A DNA stretch of 64,000 nt from Pyrenopolyporus hunteri (Eukaryota; Ascomycota; Sordariomycetes; Xylariales; Hypoxylaceae), in assembly GCA_902806595.1 (NCBI GenBank), contig CADCXC010000038.1, positions 682,001-746,000 on the forward strand. Reading direction: 5' to 3'. The notes below the pieces were generated by a model. That model did not search any database. It was not told the origin of the DNA and saw only the letters and a list, made by a program, of their open reading frames with translations. Below, one piece after another: positions 33,197 to 45,432 of the stretch. Position 1 is the stretch's first letter, and every line of letters begins with the position of its first letter. The position numbers and the translations under genes are program-made.

Positions 33197-33588
33197 GCTG
33201 AACATGCGGGTTCGACGGGGCGTACGAGGGTAAGAAATTGCGGTAGCTGTCCAAGCTATAGGTTTGGATTTATTATACGCTTTGTCTGTCGACGAAATAT
33301 GTGTCTTATAGATATAACGATGAATCACCCCGTCTTGTCTTCACTTAGGCCCTCGTCGATACAATCTCAGCGAAGAAAGACTCAAAAGCCAGACTTACAC
33401 ATCGAACTTAAGGTGTTCACTTCTATTCTTCGCAAGGGCTATGCTCCTGCCTCCTATCTGGACACCGAAATCTTCCGCTCTCAACTTTTCAAGACGACGC
33501 TCTATGCAAATATCATATACGCCAAGCAGGTATGCCGCGGTATATACACCCCCCCATCCTCACTCCATCCCTAACTCCCCTTTCCCTC
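33197..33588. other. Convergent 3' region
   Basis: 392 bp between the stop codons of the desulfurase-family gene (+) and rpe1 (-). It holds both transcript ends; nothing else is seen. Confidence 0.6.
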
Positions 33589-34935
33589 TCATAGCCTTCC
33601 CCCTCTCTTATCAACGGCGGTCCTCAACAGCCCAATGACCTCAGCGGGGTCCTTGGCGCCGAACACAGCGCTCCCGGCCACGATGACGTTGGCGCCCGCG
33701 TCAGCAGCTTGGTCGATGGTGCCGGGGCCCAGGCCGCCGTCGACCTCGATGTTTAGGTCCGGGTACTTCTGCCGCAGCGCCTGCACCTTGGGCAGCTCCG
33801 ACGCCATGAACTTCTGCCCGCCGAACCCGGGCTCCACCGTCATGATGAGTACCATCTGCGCGATGGGTTAGTAGGCTAATTGCGTATATATTGATATTGA
33901 TATTTCCCCTGAGGGAGACTATAGGAAAGCGCTCACGTGTGCATTAAGCTATAGTAAGAACAGGGGAAATGGAAAAAGGGAGAAAAGAAAAGAAAAGAAG
34001 CACGCACATCAGGCCTCTCCTTCGGGTCCGGGCTCTCCAGCACCTCGGTCAGGACGTCGACGCCCGTGGCGGGCTTGAGCGCGATGCCGGCCAGCAGGCC
34101 GCAGTCGTGGATGTAGCGTATCAGGTCCTTGGGGTTCGTCTTCGCGTCCGTCTTGGCCTCGGGGCTCTCGGCGGCGCTCGAGAAGGCCGCCTCGTAGTGG
34201 AAGCAGTACAGGTCGCAGCCCGCCTTCTGGAACTCCTTGACCCATTTCTTGGGCTGCGGTTGTGTTGCGTTGTTCGTGTTAGCTTTTTATTCTTCTTCTT
34301 TACTACCCAATTATACTACCCAATTATTCGGGTTACGACTATGATGCGTGAAGAGGTCGGGTGTCCTTATTCCGGGAACCAAGAAGGGGGAAAAGTAGGA
34401 AAGAATAAGGGGAAGGGATAGCTGGGTAGGGCATAATGGTGGGTAGGAGGAGGATAGGAGGTGGATAGGTACGTAGGCATACCTCGGCGATCATCATATG
34501 GCAGTCGAACGTGCCGCGGCCGTACTTCCCGGTCGGTCTATCGACGTGTTTCCGAATCTTCGCTACGACGGGAGCCCCGAAGGTGATATTAGGTACGAAG
34601 TGGCCGTCCCTGCAAGCAAGACAATCGGTCAATCAACCAATCAATCACATACACCTCATACCCATTGGTTCCCCGAGCCTCGATAACGCAAGCAGAGTCG
34701 AGCAGAGTAAAACAAAGCAGGCCCGGCCAACCCGGCCACCGGCACGTTTCGCAGCAAGGATGCCGCGAAATTAACACTAATCAAAAGCAGAGCACTGGAT
34801 GCGCCCGACGGCTACGTACATGATATCGACGTGAAGCCAATCGGCACCCTGGTCCATCGTCCTGGCGCAGTCGGCGCCCAGCTGCGCGAAGTCTGCCGAC
34901 AGGATCGAAGGCGCTATTATTGCTTTTGGCGCCAT
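33589..34935 (-). CDS. rpe1: Ribulose-phosphate 3-epimerase
   Basis: Interconverts ribulose 5-phosphate and xylulose 5-phosphate in the cytosolic pentose phosphate pathway. Four exons: 34935-34820, 34609-34483, 34253-34008 and 33855-33589, with introns of 210, 229 and 152 bp. They give 251 aa, a typical length. The TIM-barrel motifs run APSILSADFAQLG, LHVDIMDGHFVPNITFG (the first intron falls inside the Met codon of this motif), the histidine in CHMMIAEP, VLIMTVEPGFGGQKF and EVDGGLGPGT with the catalytic Asp and phosphate-binding loop, then VAGSAVFGAKDP. All metal and catalytic residues of the family appear to be present. It is transcribed leftward like eif3d, which lies upstream. Confidence 0.97.
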
Positions 34936-35621
34936 TTTGTCTCGGATTAATTCGAGGGGAGAGACAAAAAGAAAAATAGGGCAGGTAGGTAGGTAGATAA
35001 CGATGTTACGTGAAAGGAGGGAAAAGGACCTGAGGTAATCGCCTTTGTTTACTTCGAAGGACTCGGACGCCTCTTAGGTAGATAGAGTCTAGAGACGGGA
35101 TATCGTGGTGGATATCGTGGTTATAAGGTGGGATATAATACAAGTGAATCCGGATAGACGTCACTGGAAGAAAATAGCTATGGCGGGGCAGCCGATAGTG
35201 GTGGGGTGTTTAGCGGTGGGGCGGATACCCCTCGGCCACTGGTTTCCCCTTCCCCTATCTGCGGCAAGTAGAGGTTTATACCTTACATACCTAGGTACCT
35301 ACCTACCTAGGTACCTAGCAACCTGATTGCTCGGGTTAGGCATGTACTTTGTTTAGGGGGTAGATATGGAGATATCGATCTACGATGCTCACATACACCT
35401 AGGTAAATAGGGAAAACGCGGGGATTCAAGGCGATAGTAAAGCACCAAAAGTTCAGGGTCAACGTAGCATATTAAGAATAAAGTCTGCTTTCAGCTCCCG
35501 GACCGACGCAAACGGTCACTAAGCGCAAATGCTCGTTTGTATACTACAAGACCAAGCTTTTCCCCATGCCCCTCAGCGCTTATCAGCGCTCAAGCTGCCA
35601 GACTGCCAGGCTACGGAACGT
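34936..35621. other. Intergenic region between eif3d and rpe1
   Basis: 686 bp carrying the eif3d 3' end and the rpe1 promoter. A dense AGGT/ACCT block lies at about 35285-35325 (ACCTAGGTACCTACC and neighbours). Confidence 0.6.
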
Positions 35622-37484
35622 CTAATCTTCCTCGGGAACCGTCTCGCCGACGGTCTCCTCCTCGCCGTCCTCGTCGAAGCTGCCGGCGGGCACCTCGTAC
35701 AGCCGAAGGATCGACTTATTGGGATCCTTGACCAGCACGAACTTACCGTCCCCGCGGCCGAGGCACATGTCGGCGATGGTGCGGACGATACCCCAGCCGT
35801 TGGAGAGCGACAGGTTCATCTGGTTGGCGAAGTCCTTGGGCTTCCAGCCTATGACCCCCAGGATGACGTGTTTGTCGTTCGACTTCGGGTTGGCGCGAGA
35901 AACGAATCTGGGCAACAGGTTAGCAGAGTCCGCCCTATAATATAGAAATATATGAATGCGGTAGCACGAACCCGAGCTTCATGACGTCAGCCTTGGACAA
36001 GATGCTCTGCACCGTCCACCGCGCAAGCTTGACGCTGTTGTTCTTCATCTCCGTCGCGACAACGGCACCACGCTGGCTGACCAACTTGGTTCTCCAATCC
36101 AGCGCGCCACCGCTGCCCTGCGCCTTGCTGTCGAACTCGTTCAGAGCCTTGACGGTCAGGAACTGGTCCTCGCCGCTAATGGCGTTCTTCTGAACAGCGT
36201 CCAGCTCGGTTCGGACGATCAGGTACATCGGATCCTCCTCGCTGGTCGAGAGGTCGAACCTGCGGTATTTGTACGCCTTGCTGGCTGGCGGCTCCGTCTC
36301 CTCGGAGGCGTTGTAGAACGGGTTCTCGTGCGCCATCTCGACCTTCTGGGACTCGTTCTCGATGACAACCTGGTTAGCGAAGTTGTGGTTGATGTAAGTA
36401 GCCTCTTCCGCCAGGGCGCCGGGTTGGTTGATTCCGTCCTTGTTACCGTCCGACGATTCCATGGGGGCGTCGGCGGCGTTTTCGTTCACCGTCACCATGT
36501 CGAGCGCGGCGTTGTCGCGCTTATCGAGGAAGATCTTGTTGCCCTGCCTGACGATGACGATGTCCCACGGGTAGACCGAGCGGGTAGAGCACATGAGCAT
36601 GGATAGGATGCTGTCGGTGGCGAAGATGGTCGCTTCGTCCTTTTCGGCCAGCTCCTGGATGACGGGGTCCGAGGACGTCGTGACGTTGTAGGCGGCACGA
36701 TCTATCGGCACCAGCCTCCTCTCGACCGTCTTGACGGGCTGCTTGTCGAAGGATCGGTCGTAGTAGTAGAGGAAGCCGTAGCTGTCGATGTCTTCTCCCT
36801 CGTCGGCGTCGAGGTTTAGCTTGGCGAGCCTGTTGAAATCGATCTCTTCCAGCAGCTGCCAATCCGGCTTAATATTGATCGAAGCGTCGCGGTTGCGGGT
36901 CGGCTTGTCGTAGTCTTTCCATCCGAAGCGGCGGCCGCGAGGCGCGTTAGAACGCCCGCCGCGGCTGTCGTATCCGTAACCTTGCTGGCCACCGCGGCCG
37001 GGGCGCTGGGTCTGGACGCGGCCACCTCTGGTATCCTGGCGGGCGCCTCGCTGACCGCGGCCGCGCGTAAAGACGGCTCCTCGACCGTATCGGGTCTTGG
37101 CGGGCTCTCGGCTGACGACGGAGAAGCTATTCTCGTCCTCGGCGACGGGCGCAGTGAACAGCGCGGCACTACCGGCACCGTAAATCTGCTGGTCTGTATC
37201 GCGTGAATACTATATTAGCACTAGGGAACGGGCAACTGTTGTAGCGGAGGGGCCTTGGTCTCCGTACCTCTGAAGTTGCGGTTATACTGCTGTCTGCCTC
37301 CGCGACCATCCCTCGAGTCCTTGCTATCGGCGGTCCAATCCGCCATACGGCCTAGCTTGTCGCCCTTCGAGAAGGGAGCATACGGGACACCGTTCAAGGT
37401 CGTCTCGTTGACGGGAGGAGGGCCCCATCCGTCGCCCTCGGGCAGGGCCGTAATTAGATCGGCCAAAGAAGAAATAGAGGCCAT
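35622..37484 (-). CDS. eif3d: Eukaryotic translation initiation factor 3 subunit D
   Basis: Subunit of eIF3 that contacts the mRNA exit side of the 40S ribosome and can bind the 5' cap on selected mRNAs. Exons 37484-37268, 37193-35972 and 35907-35622 (introns 74 and 64 bp) join to 574 aa in exact phase. Recognisable blocks are the N-terminal GWGPPP, PYAPFSKGDKLGRMADWT, QQIYGAGSAA, an Arg/Gly-rich RNA-binding segment (RGRGQRGARQDTRGGR), the conserved core starting RFGWKDYDKP, the region SYGFLYYYDRSFDK, and the C-terminal VGW-like VIGWKPKDFANQMNLS. It ends in an acidic tail (EEETVGETVPEED). The first exon/intron boundary splits the block RNFRD-QQIYGAG as expected. Confidence 0.97.
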
Positions 37485-38660
37485 ATCGAATGTCGTCAGC
37501 AGTACGATATGTTTTCGTTTGGAATGCCCCGCTAAGTAGAATGAAGTAATGCTTTGCCGTATGCTACTCTTTATCGAGGTTGGGGTTGAGGTTCTGCTGA
37601 GGTTTCGCTGAAATTTTAGTTATCGGCGAAATATTTTGGTCGTAAATCAGAGTTTTGGTGGGGTGTGGGGCAGTCGCGGAGCGATAGATCTTGGTCTTGG
37701 TTGCCTTGTACCTGGAAGTACCTACTCTACGGATTATTCCGCGAAAGACCACAGGACAGGTACGATGCAGTACAGCACAGTGCAGCACAGTACGATACGG
37801 TGCATATGTTTACGATGTATACCGTACTCTACATGAGTTCCCCTTTTCCTGCTAACTCACCTTATATGAAGATGATCTATAACAGCCTACCTGGGTAGGC
37901 ACCTTAATGGATCCATGGTTGAGTCTTGCAAGGCATAGGTATACACCTTCGGTACCTTTTTAGAATCCTAAGACCTATCCTACCTAGTAGCAATTTACGC
38001 CATAGCCTCTACTTATAAACCCACGAATGATGCCCCTGGTAGCACACTTGGCTGAATTCGAGATGAACATAGGAATATGAGGTAACCGAGCAGAAGACCC
38101 AAATAGCCAGAGTTTCACATGTAATTCATTTATGCATATGCGTTATAGATATATCTCTGTGCCTTAGGACTCTTGAATCCGGCCCGTGAGGGGGGCGAAA
38201 CAACGATAGCAACCCCATGCGTCTCCCCCCCTTCATATGAATCGTCCTTACGTATAGGAATCAACAGTTACACGAACTATTAGATGACCGTTGCACTACA
38301 TAATGGAACATAGTTTCGATTCACCGTATCTGCACGGGTAATAATGTAATACATAAATGCGTCATGACGACCACGCCTCCAATCATCGTAACTGTCACGA
38401 TCGCCACTTGCAACGAATTCAACTCCCGTCCCGTCGTTATCATTCCCGCATTAATTTAGGTAGGTAGGTAGGTAGGTAGGTAGGTAGGTAGGGTTAAATA
38501 TCTAAGGTATACACCTGGGTAGGTGGCAGGTACTCAGGTAATGATACCTAGGTATGTAACGAAAGGTGAAGTGAGTATCATGAATAGGTACCTAGACACC
38601 AAGTACATAGTGGAAGGCCGAGGTAGCTCGTCTCGTTACGTCTCGGCGTGTAAGTAGGTA
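37485..38660. other. Intergenic region upstream of eif3d
   Basis: About 1.2 kb with the eif3d promoter and the 3' end of the bZIP gene. It includes a clean (TAGG)n microsatellite at 38457-38493 and several AGGT/ACCT words. No gene is seen. Confidence 0.6.
38457..38493. repeat. (TAGG)n microsatellite
   Basis: About nine uninterrupted TAGG units. It is the only long unidirectional run of the tetranucleotide that elsewhere occurs as back-to-back palindromes, so it may represent the expanding half of that repeat family. Confidence 0.9.
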
Positions 38661-40435
38661 CTAATACGCCAGGCCTACCTCCGGCTGCGAGGAAAACACC
38701 GCGTTAAGCGCATCGCGCACTTCAAACTCCTCCATCACGGCCCCGAACCTGTAAGGTCGATTAGATTGCTTATAGAGCATGGCTTGGTAGAAGACTAAAT
38801 AGAATAGATAGACGGGTAGATAAGGTAGGCTGATGAATGGGTGGGTGGTGGGTGGATGGATGGATGGATGAGATTAGCTATACAGATGGTAAGATAGAAA
38901 AAGGGGGAAACGCACCCGTAACACCGGACCTTGCCCTTGAGATCGTCGACCAACCTCTCAAAGTCCTCCCTCCTCAGGTCCGCCAGCTTCGGGTGCGCGA
39001 GGACCATGCCCCACGCCATGACCGGGGTGATCTCCCCGTCCAGATCTAGTTTCCGGCTGAGATCGAGGAGGGTGGCGAGGTCGCTCCTGGACAGCTCCCA
39101 CGTCCGCTGGGTGGATTGGAGATCGCCTCCGTTACCGTTACCGTTTCCGTTGCCTTTACCGTTGCTGTTACCGCTGCTATTGCCGTGCGTGTGGCTGTGG
39201 CCGTGGTTCTGGGGACGGGTATGCGCGTACCCGAACGGGATGTCGTCGTTCAGCTCGGGAAACGGCTCGGGCGGGCACGAGGCCATGAGGGCGTGGCCGC
39301 ACGCTTCGCCGGCCGGGTCGCGCGCCCTCTCTATCAACCACGGCATATGGTCCATGCAGGGTCTCTCAAGCCTACACACCCATCAGCACCGCTATAATTT
39401 CTTTTGGCTACGCCTACTCTCCCCACGCCCATAATTTAGGTACGTTTGCTTCTTCTCTGCTTCTTCTTCTTCTTCTTTTTCTTTTTCTTTATTGTTCTTC
39501 TTGACTTTCTTTTCTTTTGCTTGTGAAGGTGACGTTGATCATGCTATGCAATGAGTAAACTTGGTCTGTACCTTCACTGCGGGGGAGGTGATAGGTAGGC
39601 CTTCGAGGGGTCATCGGGGCTATCGTACGTTAAGACGAAATCTATCCCAGCCTGTTCGTAGTCTACGTGACCGTGGCCCCGCGCAGGATGCTGCTGTTGC
39701 GGCGCCGGCGGGTGACCCCCTATCCCCTGCCCTTGGGACGATATGGACATGGGCGGGGGGCTCGATATGGACGTCACGGGCGGCGTGTACGTTGTCGAGC
39801 TGCCCGGCGCGTAGCTGCCCGACACGCTGCCGCTCGACGTATACTCGGGGCTTAGCCCGTTGCCGATATCGTCCACGCCGCCTATCGTGCCGAGCGAGAT
39901 GCCGTTCTGCTGCAAGATGGCCTTTAGCTGCCTATTCTCCTCGGCGAGCTTGTCCTTGTCTTGCGAGATGTTGGCGTAGATCTCTTTCAGCCGGAGAACC
40001 TCGTCCTCGAGCGCCTTTATATACAGCTCTTTACGTTCCCGATGCGTCCTGCCGACGGACAGTTAGCACCAACAGCTGTAAGTCCGGCCCGACCCGTGGG
40101 ACAGGCCTTAAATCGTTATTATCATTATACCTTTGCGCTTGGCGATTGAGTTCCTGGCGGCGCGTCAGCGCTGGCTTGCTGTCGGGCTTCGGTCCGCGTC
40201 GCTTGGGCGGGTTGCCGTCGCGTGTGGTCCGCTTATCGTTTAGGGATTTCAGAAAGCTGAGGTTCAGCGACGCGAGCGGGCCCTTGTCGCCGCCGGCGTT
40301 CTGGGGCGACGAAGACGACGACATCGAAACGTGTTCGTAGAGCGAGCCCAGGGATGGTTTGTGGTCGGATGGCAAATAATGCGTCGGAGGCGACGGATAG
40401 CTGCCTGCGGGCCCCGTGTCAGTGATTCTCGCCAT
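38661..40435 (-). CDS. bZIP transcription factor with Cys-containing C-terminal domain
   Basis: Exons 40435-40131, 40048-39629, 39371-38916 and 38748-38661 (introns 82, 257 and 167 bp) join to 422 aa in exact phase. The basic region NRQAQRTHRERK (residues 97-108) follows the Yap/AP-1 pattern NxxAQ..xR, and the leucine zipper runs to about residue 145 (LYIKALEDEVLRLKE, then LAEENRQLKAIL). A Ser/Pro/Gln-rich linker follows. A C-terminal domain then begins FVLTLERPCMDHMPWL and contains ACGHALMASCPPEPFPELN, and then a His/Gly/Asn low-complexity insert (GKGNGNGNGNGG). The third exon join used here (donor GTACGA at 39628) restores the block FVLTLERPCMDHM, as I remember it from fungal homologues. 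A rival donor 22 codons downstream is also in frame. The ATG at 40435 is the first in frame. Confidence 0.9.
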
Positions 40436-42694
40436 GATTTCGCCAGAGCGCGACTTGGCCGGCAAGATGCGCAACCCAAGAGTCTGGGAGGTGATGGGGG
40501 GTACCTAATAATAACTGGCGGGATCCAAATTTACGGGAGATACTTCATATAAACGCTTCGCGGAGCGGGGTGAGAACGTTACATACCAGATAGATGAATC
40601 GTCTCCCACACCGTTCGATTCAGCCTTTTGAATCGTCGTGGAAGGAGACCCCACCAGGTAAGTGGGAGACGGGTATTAAGTGGTGAAGGGTTCCGTCAGA
40701 CCGGTATAGGCAAGGAGGATGCAGAGTTGCTTTGAGACGCAATTTGCGCCGCGTGACGAAACTCGTTTATGAGACTCGAGAATTGGTCTAGATGTGAAAC
40801 GATGAAACGATATTGCGATATGCCTCTTAAATAAGTCGAATACCTACCTACCCAGGTAAGCTGCCTGGCTGGAGAAGAGAAGCTGAGAGGTTAATGGGTA
40901 CTACTGCGCAGCTGCATTCAATTGGCGTCGATCAAATCATCTTCTCTCATTTCTCCAGCGGGTGGACAAGGCCCCCCCAAAGACTAGATTGGCCAAGACG
41001 GTGGCTGTTCAACTGGGGGGGGGTAATGTTTCTCCTTAACAGTTGCACGGAGTTAACAGGGCCTGGGTGGTGCCCTAATCCCGCTCCGGGTTGATATGAC
41101 GATACATAAGCCACGATGATACCTCACGCATTGGTCAAGTGCCGTGAGAGTTGTGGGTTGCTAAAGGCTTATTAAGAAGCTTGATCTTTTAGCCTTAGGT
41201 CTATTCTCCTTGGATACGCTTGCACGGAGCCTGCTATAGGCTGCTTCTCCGATATATATGCTCACCATCGTGAGATTACACTTAAGCATTAATTACGCTG
41301 TATGCTCCCATATATAATCCTTAAGGCGGCCCGTACCCTTGCCCCTTTTGGGCTCTGTCGACGAAAGCGGTCGGATAGTCGGCGCTTGCCATATTGGTCG
41401 ACTATTCGAGATGGTTGCGGTATCGTCGGGATTAAGCCCTAGGCATCCCCCATAGCCGGTCCAGCCGGTTGCTGATTACCGTAATCCCCCAGCGATAGGT
41501 GAGTCTGAGCGCGCTACTACGATGTGCAGGAGGCGGTCGCTCGTTCTCGGATGTACGTAATACATCTCATTGGGATTCTTACTCACGCTCGCCCCTCTCC
41601 CTCAACAAAGAAGAGCAAACAGTAATAGCGTACCTATAGACACCAGCTTGTTGATCGGTAGGTGGCTATGTGCTTTGGTAATCGTTGAGATTATAGAGAG
41701 TACGTGGAAAATATGGCGCAGTCTTAGTAAGGTGGCTATGGCAGGTCTTTTCGGTATACTAGTCGCGACTAGAATTCAAATAAGACCCTGAAAGCTCTCG
41801 ATCAAGTCTATACCTAATGCAAGGGGCTCGTTAATCCATTGGGCAATAGAATCCTACGTACCTATGTACGTAATAGAGTGGGAGAAAATCCCACCACCCG
41901 AAATTCTATAGCAAGGTAGACAGTCGACTATAACAATCCTCGATCGATTCCGTGCGCTACCTAGGTAGGTATCTTAGCTAAGGCACCTAGGTAGGTAAGG
42001 TTAGTTGACAGAAATGCATACCTACATAGGTGAGTCTTCCCTTTGAGGCCTCCTGACCGCTAATCTGAAGCTCTTTATAAGGTGGAGGTCGAATGGAGTA
42101 AAGGTCGCATGCGGGATAGCGATCGAGTAGGACTCGATACCGTCTTCAGCGCCTTGGCTCTCCCCCCAGTTCCCCCGGTATGTATGTATGTATTGTACAA
42201 TACATATGTACACCCGTAGAGCAGTAGGTAGCTGATCGACCAATCTTAGCCTGTCTTGCCCAGCCCTTTGTAATGCTATGTCACGGGTTGTTTGTTTATC
42301 CCCGGAGCTACTGACGTAAGTTAGCAATTGACTCTCATATTCTAGCCGTTTGCATAGAATCCGTATGATGTTATATACGTACGTCTCATTAGAGCTTCTC
42401 CGGAAAGAATCGCGATCTGTGGATTATCCTGTTCCTCCAACCCGAGTGAAAATCCCACTCTTAAGAGATCTTCGGGACTGAGGCCCGGGCGCCAGCCGGG
42501 GATCCGAACGTGAAAAGGGCGGAACTATCACCGTGAGAAGAGCTGATCTGTACCACCGATTCGCGTGGCCGGTACTGCTATTTGTAAAACCCGAAGCGTG
42601 GCGGAGGATTGGACTCCTGTCCCTGTCTTCTCTTTGGGATCACCGCCTCAACTTAGAACCAGCCACCGCTGCTATCCATGCAGCTTCCGCCGCT
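40436..42694. other. 2.3-kb divergent gene-poor region
   Basis: Between the bZIP gene (-) and the acyltransferase gene (+). No supportable frame. AGGT/ACCT blocks occur at about 41955-41998. The stretch 41.1-41.8 kb is stop-rich in every frame and may be degenerate repeat DNA, but no element family is recognised. Confidence 0.5.
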
Positions 42695-43670
42695 ATGCTA
42701 GAGAAGATTCTCGTCCACCTGAGGGGGTTCGTGCTAGTAGCTCCTTGGGTTTTGCACCTTGCGGTGTGCGACGTGGTGCTGTCCCTCCTCCTGGCAGTGA
42801 AGATATTCGCACCTGACCTTGTCTATCGCCTGTCTTCCCGTATCGCATACTCCGTCTGGAAGTGGGTCCAAGTCATATTCGAGACCTGTAACGGGGCTCA
42901 GATCACCTTCTCAGGAGACCGTCTACCGACGGAGGAGTCGGCTGTTGTCATCTCGAACCATGTAACGTGGGCCGACTTTTACATGATCCAGGCCTTGGCC
43001 CTACGCTCGGGAATGCTGGGACAGTGCCGATGGTTTGCGAAGATCCAGCTGCGCTGGGTCCCCTTTCTGGGATGGGGCTTATGGGCGATGGGCATGCCGA
43101 TGGTGAGCAGGAACTGGATGCGGGACCGGCGCGAGCTGCGGCGCGTCTTTGGTGGAATCGTGCAGAGGAAGTGGCCCATCTGTGAGTCTCCCCGGTCGAT
43201 GTGTTCCCCCGTTCCAGATTACGTCGATTGCGTAACTGACACGCCCGTCCGCAGGGCTGATAAGTTTCAGCGAGGCCACGCGGTTTACGCCGAAGAAGTA
43301 CGATGAGTCTAAGGCTTGGTGCGAACGGAACGGCCGTTCGCAGCCCTTACATTTACTATATCCCCGTACTAAAGGGTTCGTTGCTACTGTACAGCAATTG
43401 AGAAAAGCACCTCACGTGAAGGCGGTGTATGACCTTACCATTGCGTATCAGCACCGAGATAGATTCCAAGTAGCTCCTAATATGTGGGAAACCCTGAAAC
43501 TCCCGAACCTGAGCAGTTCCCACGGATACAGGTTCCATATACACGCACGACGCTTCCCTCTCGAGGAACTCCCCCATACCGACGAGGAACTAGCGAAGTG
43601 GTTGGAGCAGAGGTGGCTCGAGAAAGGAGAGTGGCTCGATGCCCTGAAGATCGAATGGGCTGCTCGATAA
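42695..43670 (+). CDS. Lysophospholipid acyltransferase, Cst26/Psi1-like (PlsC family)
   Basis: Transfers an acyl chain to a lysophospholipid at the ER; yeast Cst26/Psi1 sets stearate at sn-1 of phosphatidylinositol. Exons 42695-43181 and 43255-43670 (73-bp intron, donor GTGAGT) give 300 aa. The first in-frame ATG is at 42695, and the open frame upstream lacks one. An N-terminal hydrophobic segment (FVLVAPWVLHLAVCDVVLS) is followed by the catalytic HX4D motif NHVTWAD (H89, D94), FAKIQLRWVPFLGWGLWAMG and a C-terminal half starting WLISFSEATRFTPKK. The usual FPEGTR phosphate-binding motif reads FSEATR here, as I recall for this subfamily. LYPRTKGFVATVQ follows. Membrane segments beyond the catalytic domain are few, so the protein is compact for the family. 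Confidence 0.9.
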
Positions 43671-45376
43671 CCGGTTGTATTAGGTGCCGTAGGTAGTTAG
43701 AGTAGCATGTGACATTAGCAGTTCCCGTTATGTTTGGGTAGTAGTTCAGGGTCACGTCTTAGTATCAGAAGAAGTATTAGAGAGCCGCATCATGATACAG
43801 AAAGCAGGGACTTCGCGAGCAGCCCTTGGCAACCGTTCGCTGAATGTCTGTTCCGAGCGTGTATAAGACTTTGCAATAGCCCGGAAGATCTTCCGCGTTA
43901 TTACGTGCATCACGAGCGCGTCGAGCGATGTTGCATGCTGTCTTGCTGTCTCGCTGCAAGGAGTTATCGTGCATCTCTAGGGTACGTTCGCTTCAAGTCG
44001 TACATACGTAGCAGCTCTGCCAATGATCGTGAACCCCTGGGTCTATATACGGGCCTAGACTGTCTCTCCCGTCATGTGTTAGTATGGGTTGCACTGGCGT
44101 GCTGGGCTACTGTGTGGACTGTATTCCTTATAGAGCTACATGCATACATGCCTACATACATATCGTATATACATACCTACCTTATAACAACCAAAGCTGT
44201 GGTTATAGGAATTAAGGGATACAACGTACTCTTTCCACCCGGCTCATATCATTATGAAAGCGACGTACTCTCTAACCTGCGAAGTACCTAGGTAGGTGGT
44301 GTGTACGTCCATACCTAACTGCACAAACATAACATACCTACAGGACCAGTATGATATCACGGGTGGTATGGCCTTGGTGGTTGTGGGTTGTCTTGCGCAC
44401 GGTAATCGAGGGGGGCACGGAACTGTCTCGGTAACTTGGTAACGATAATAGGTTTGACATCACTCGCCTAGGAGAGACGTTGCGTACCAGGAACTACGAG
44501 ACGCAATCTCGCCCGTAGACCGGGTATGCGTACCTTACTGTAAGTCGTTAGCTCGACGGATTTTACTAGTCGAACTCCTACTGATTTGTTGCGAGAAGAC
44601 CGATGTGGCCGAGTAGTGCGAAATACGTAGTACGTATATGCAGCGCGTATATGAATTGCTGTTCTTGATGGGCAGGATGAGCTCACTGGATCGTCGTGAC
44701 TGGTTGGTGGGAGCTGGGATGTGAGCGGGTAAGCATAAATCACCATGGAGTAGGATTGGCTGGGTATTCCTTTCATATGTAAGCGTGCATACTGCAGATT
44801 GGCTTCAGCCGTTGCATTGGCGAGGAAGACTTGGAGAAACTAATGTAGGTGAGTATATGATGGGTGCGTGGTGGGGTGATGGGTGTGACGATGCTGTGGA
44901 ATAGGAGCAGTTTCATCGTCGCTCGAGATCGCTCCACATGTATTGCATAGACTCTATTTATCCTAACTTTCTTGTGCGTCCATGTCGACGTCGATTTCCA
45001 AGGACGATAGGTATGCTGTTTAGACGTCGAGGAGCCACCCTTTTTTGCGTGGACCCTTAGAATCGTGAGACCGCTCGCGTATGTAAGAGGTAGCTTGGAG
45101 TTCCTAGGTTAGACCTGCATTGCCCATTGCCCGTTGCCCATTGCAGCGAACGAGTCCGTCTTACGGAAGCAATCCTTATTGGAGGACAAGAATAGGGGGG
45201 AAGAGAGGGGCAGGAAACGAATGGGAAGACTCTTCGTGTGCACATCGGAATGGAGAATCGCTCCAACGGACCCGGACCATCAGTTCTGGGGACTAGAAGT
45301 CGTGACGGTATCGGATTTTGGAGCACCCATCAGCCAATGTTCCACTATGACTATTCGGTCACGTATGTATGTAAAT

Positions 45377-45432
45377 AGACATACATATAGACATACATAT
45401 AGACGTACATATAGACACACATATAGACATAT
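45377..45432. repeat. 12-bp tandem repeat (AGACATACATAT), about 4.7 copies
   Basis: Consecutive units start at 45377, 45389, 45401, 45413 and 45425, with single-base variants (ACGTACAT, ACACACAT). Non-coding. Confidence 0.88.

Noticed and set aside
38457..38493. Telomere or interstitial telomere repeat
   Set aside because: The unit is TAGG, not the TTAGGG of filamentous ascomycetes, and it is embedded between ordinary genes.
43734..44291. 185-codon frame downstream of the acyltransferase
   Set aside because: Begins at TTG, no recognisable domain, drifts into TACATAC simple sequence; treated as chance.
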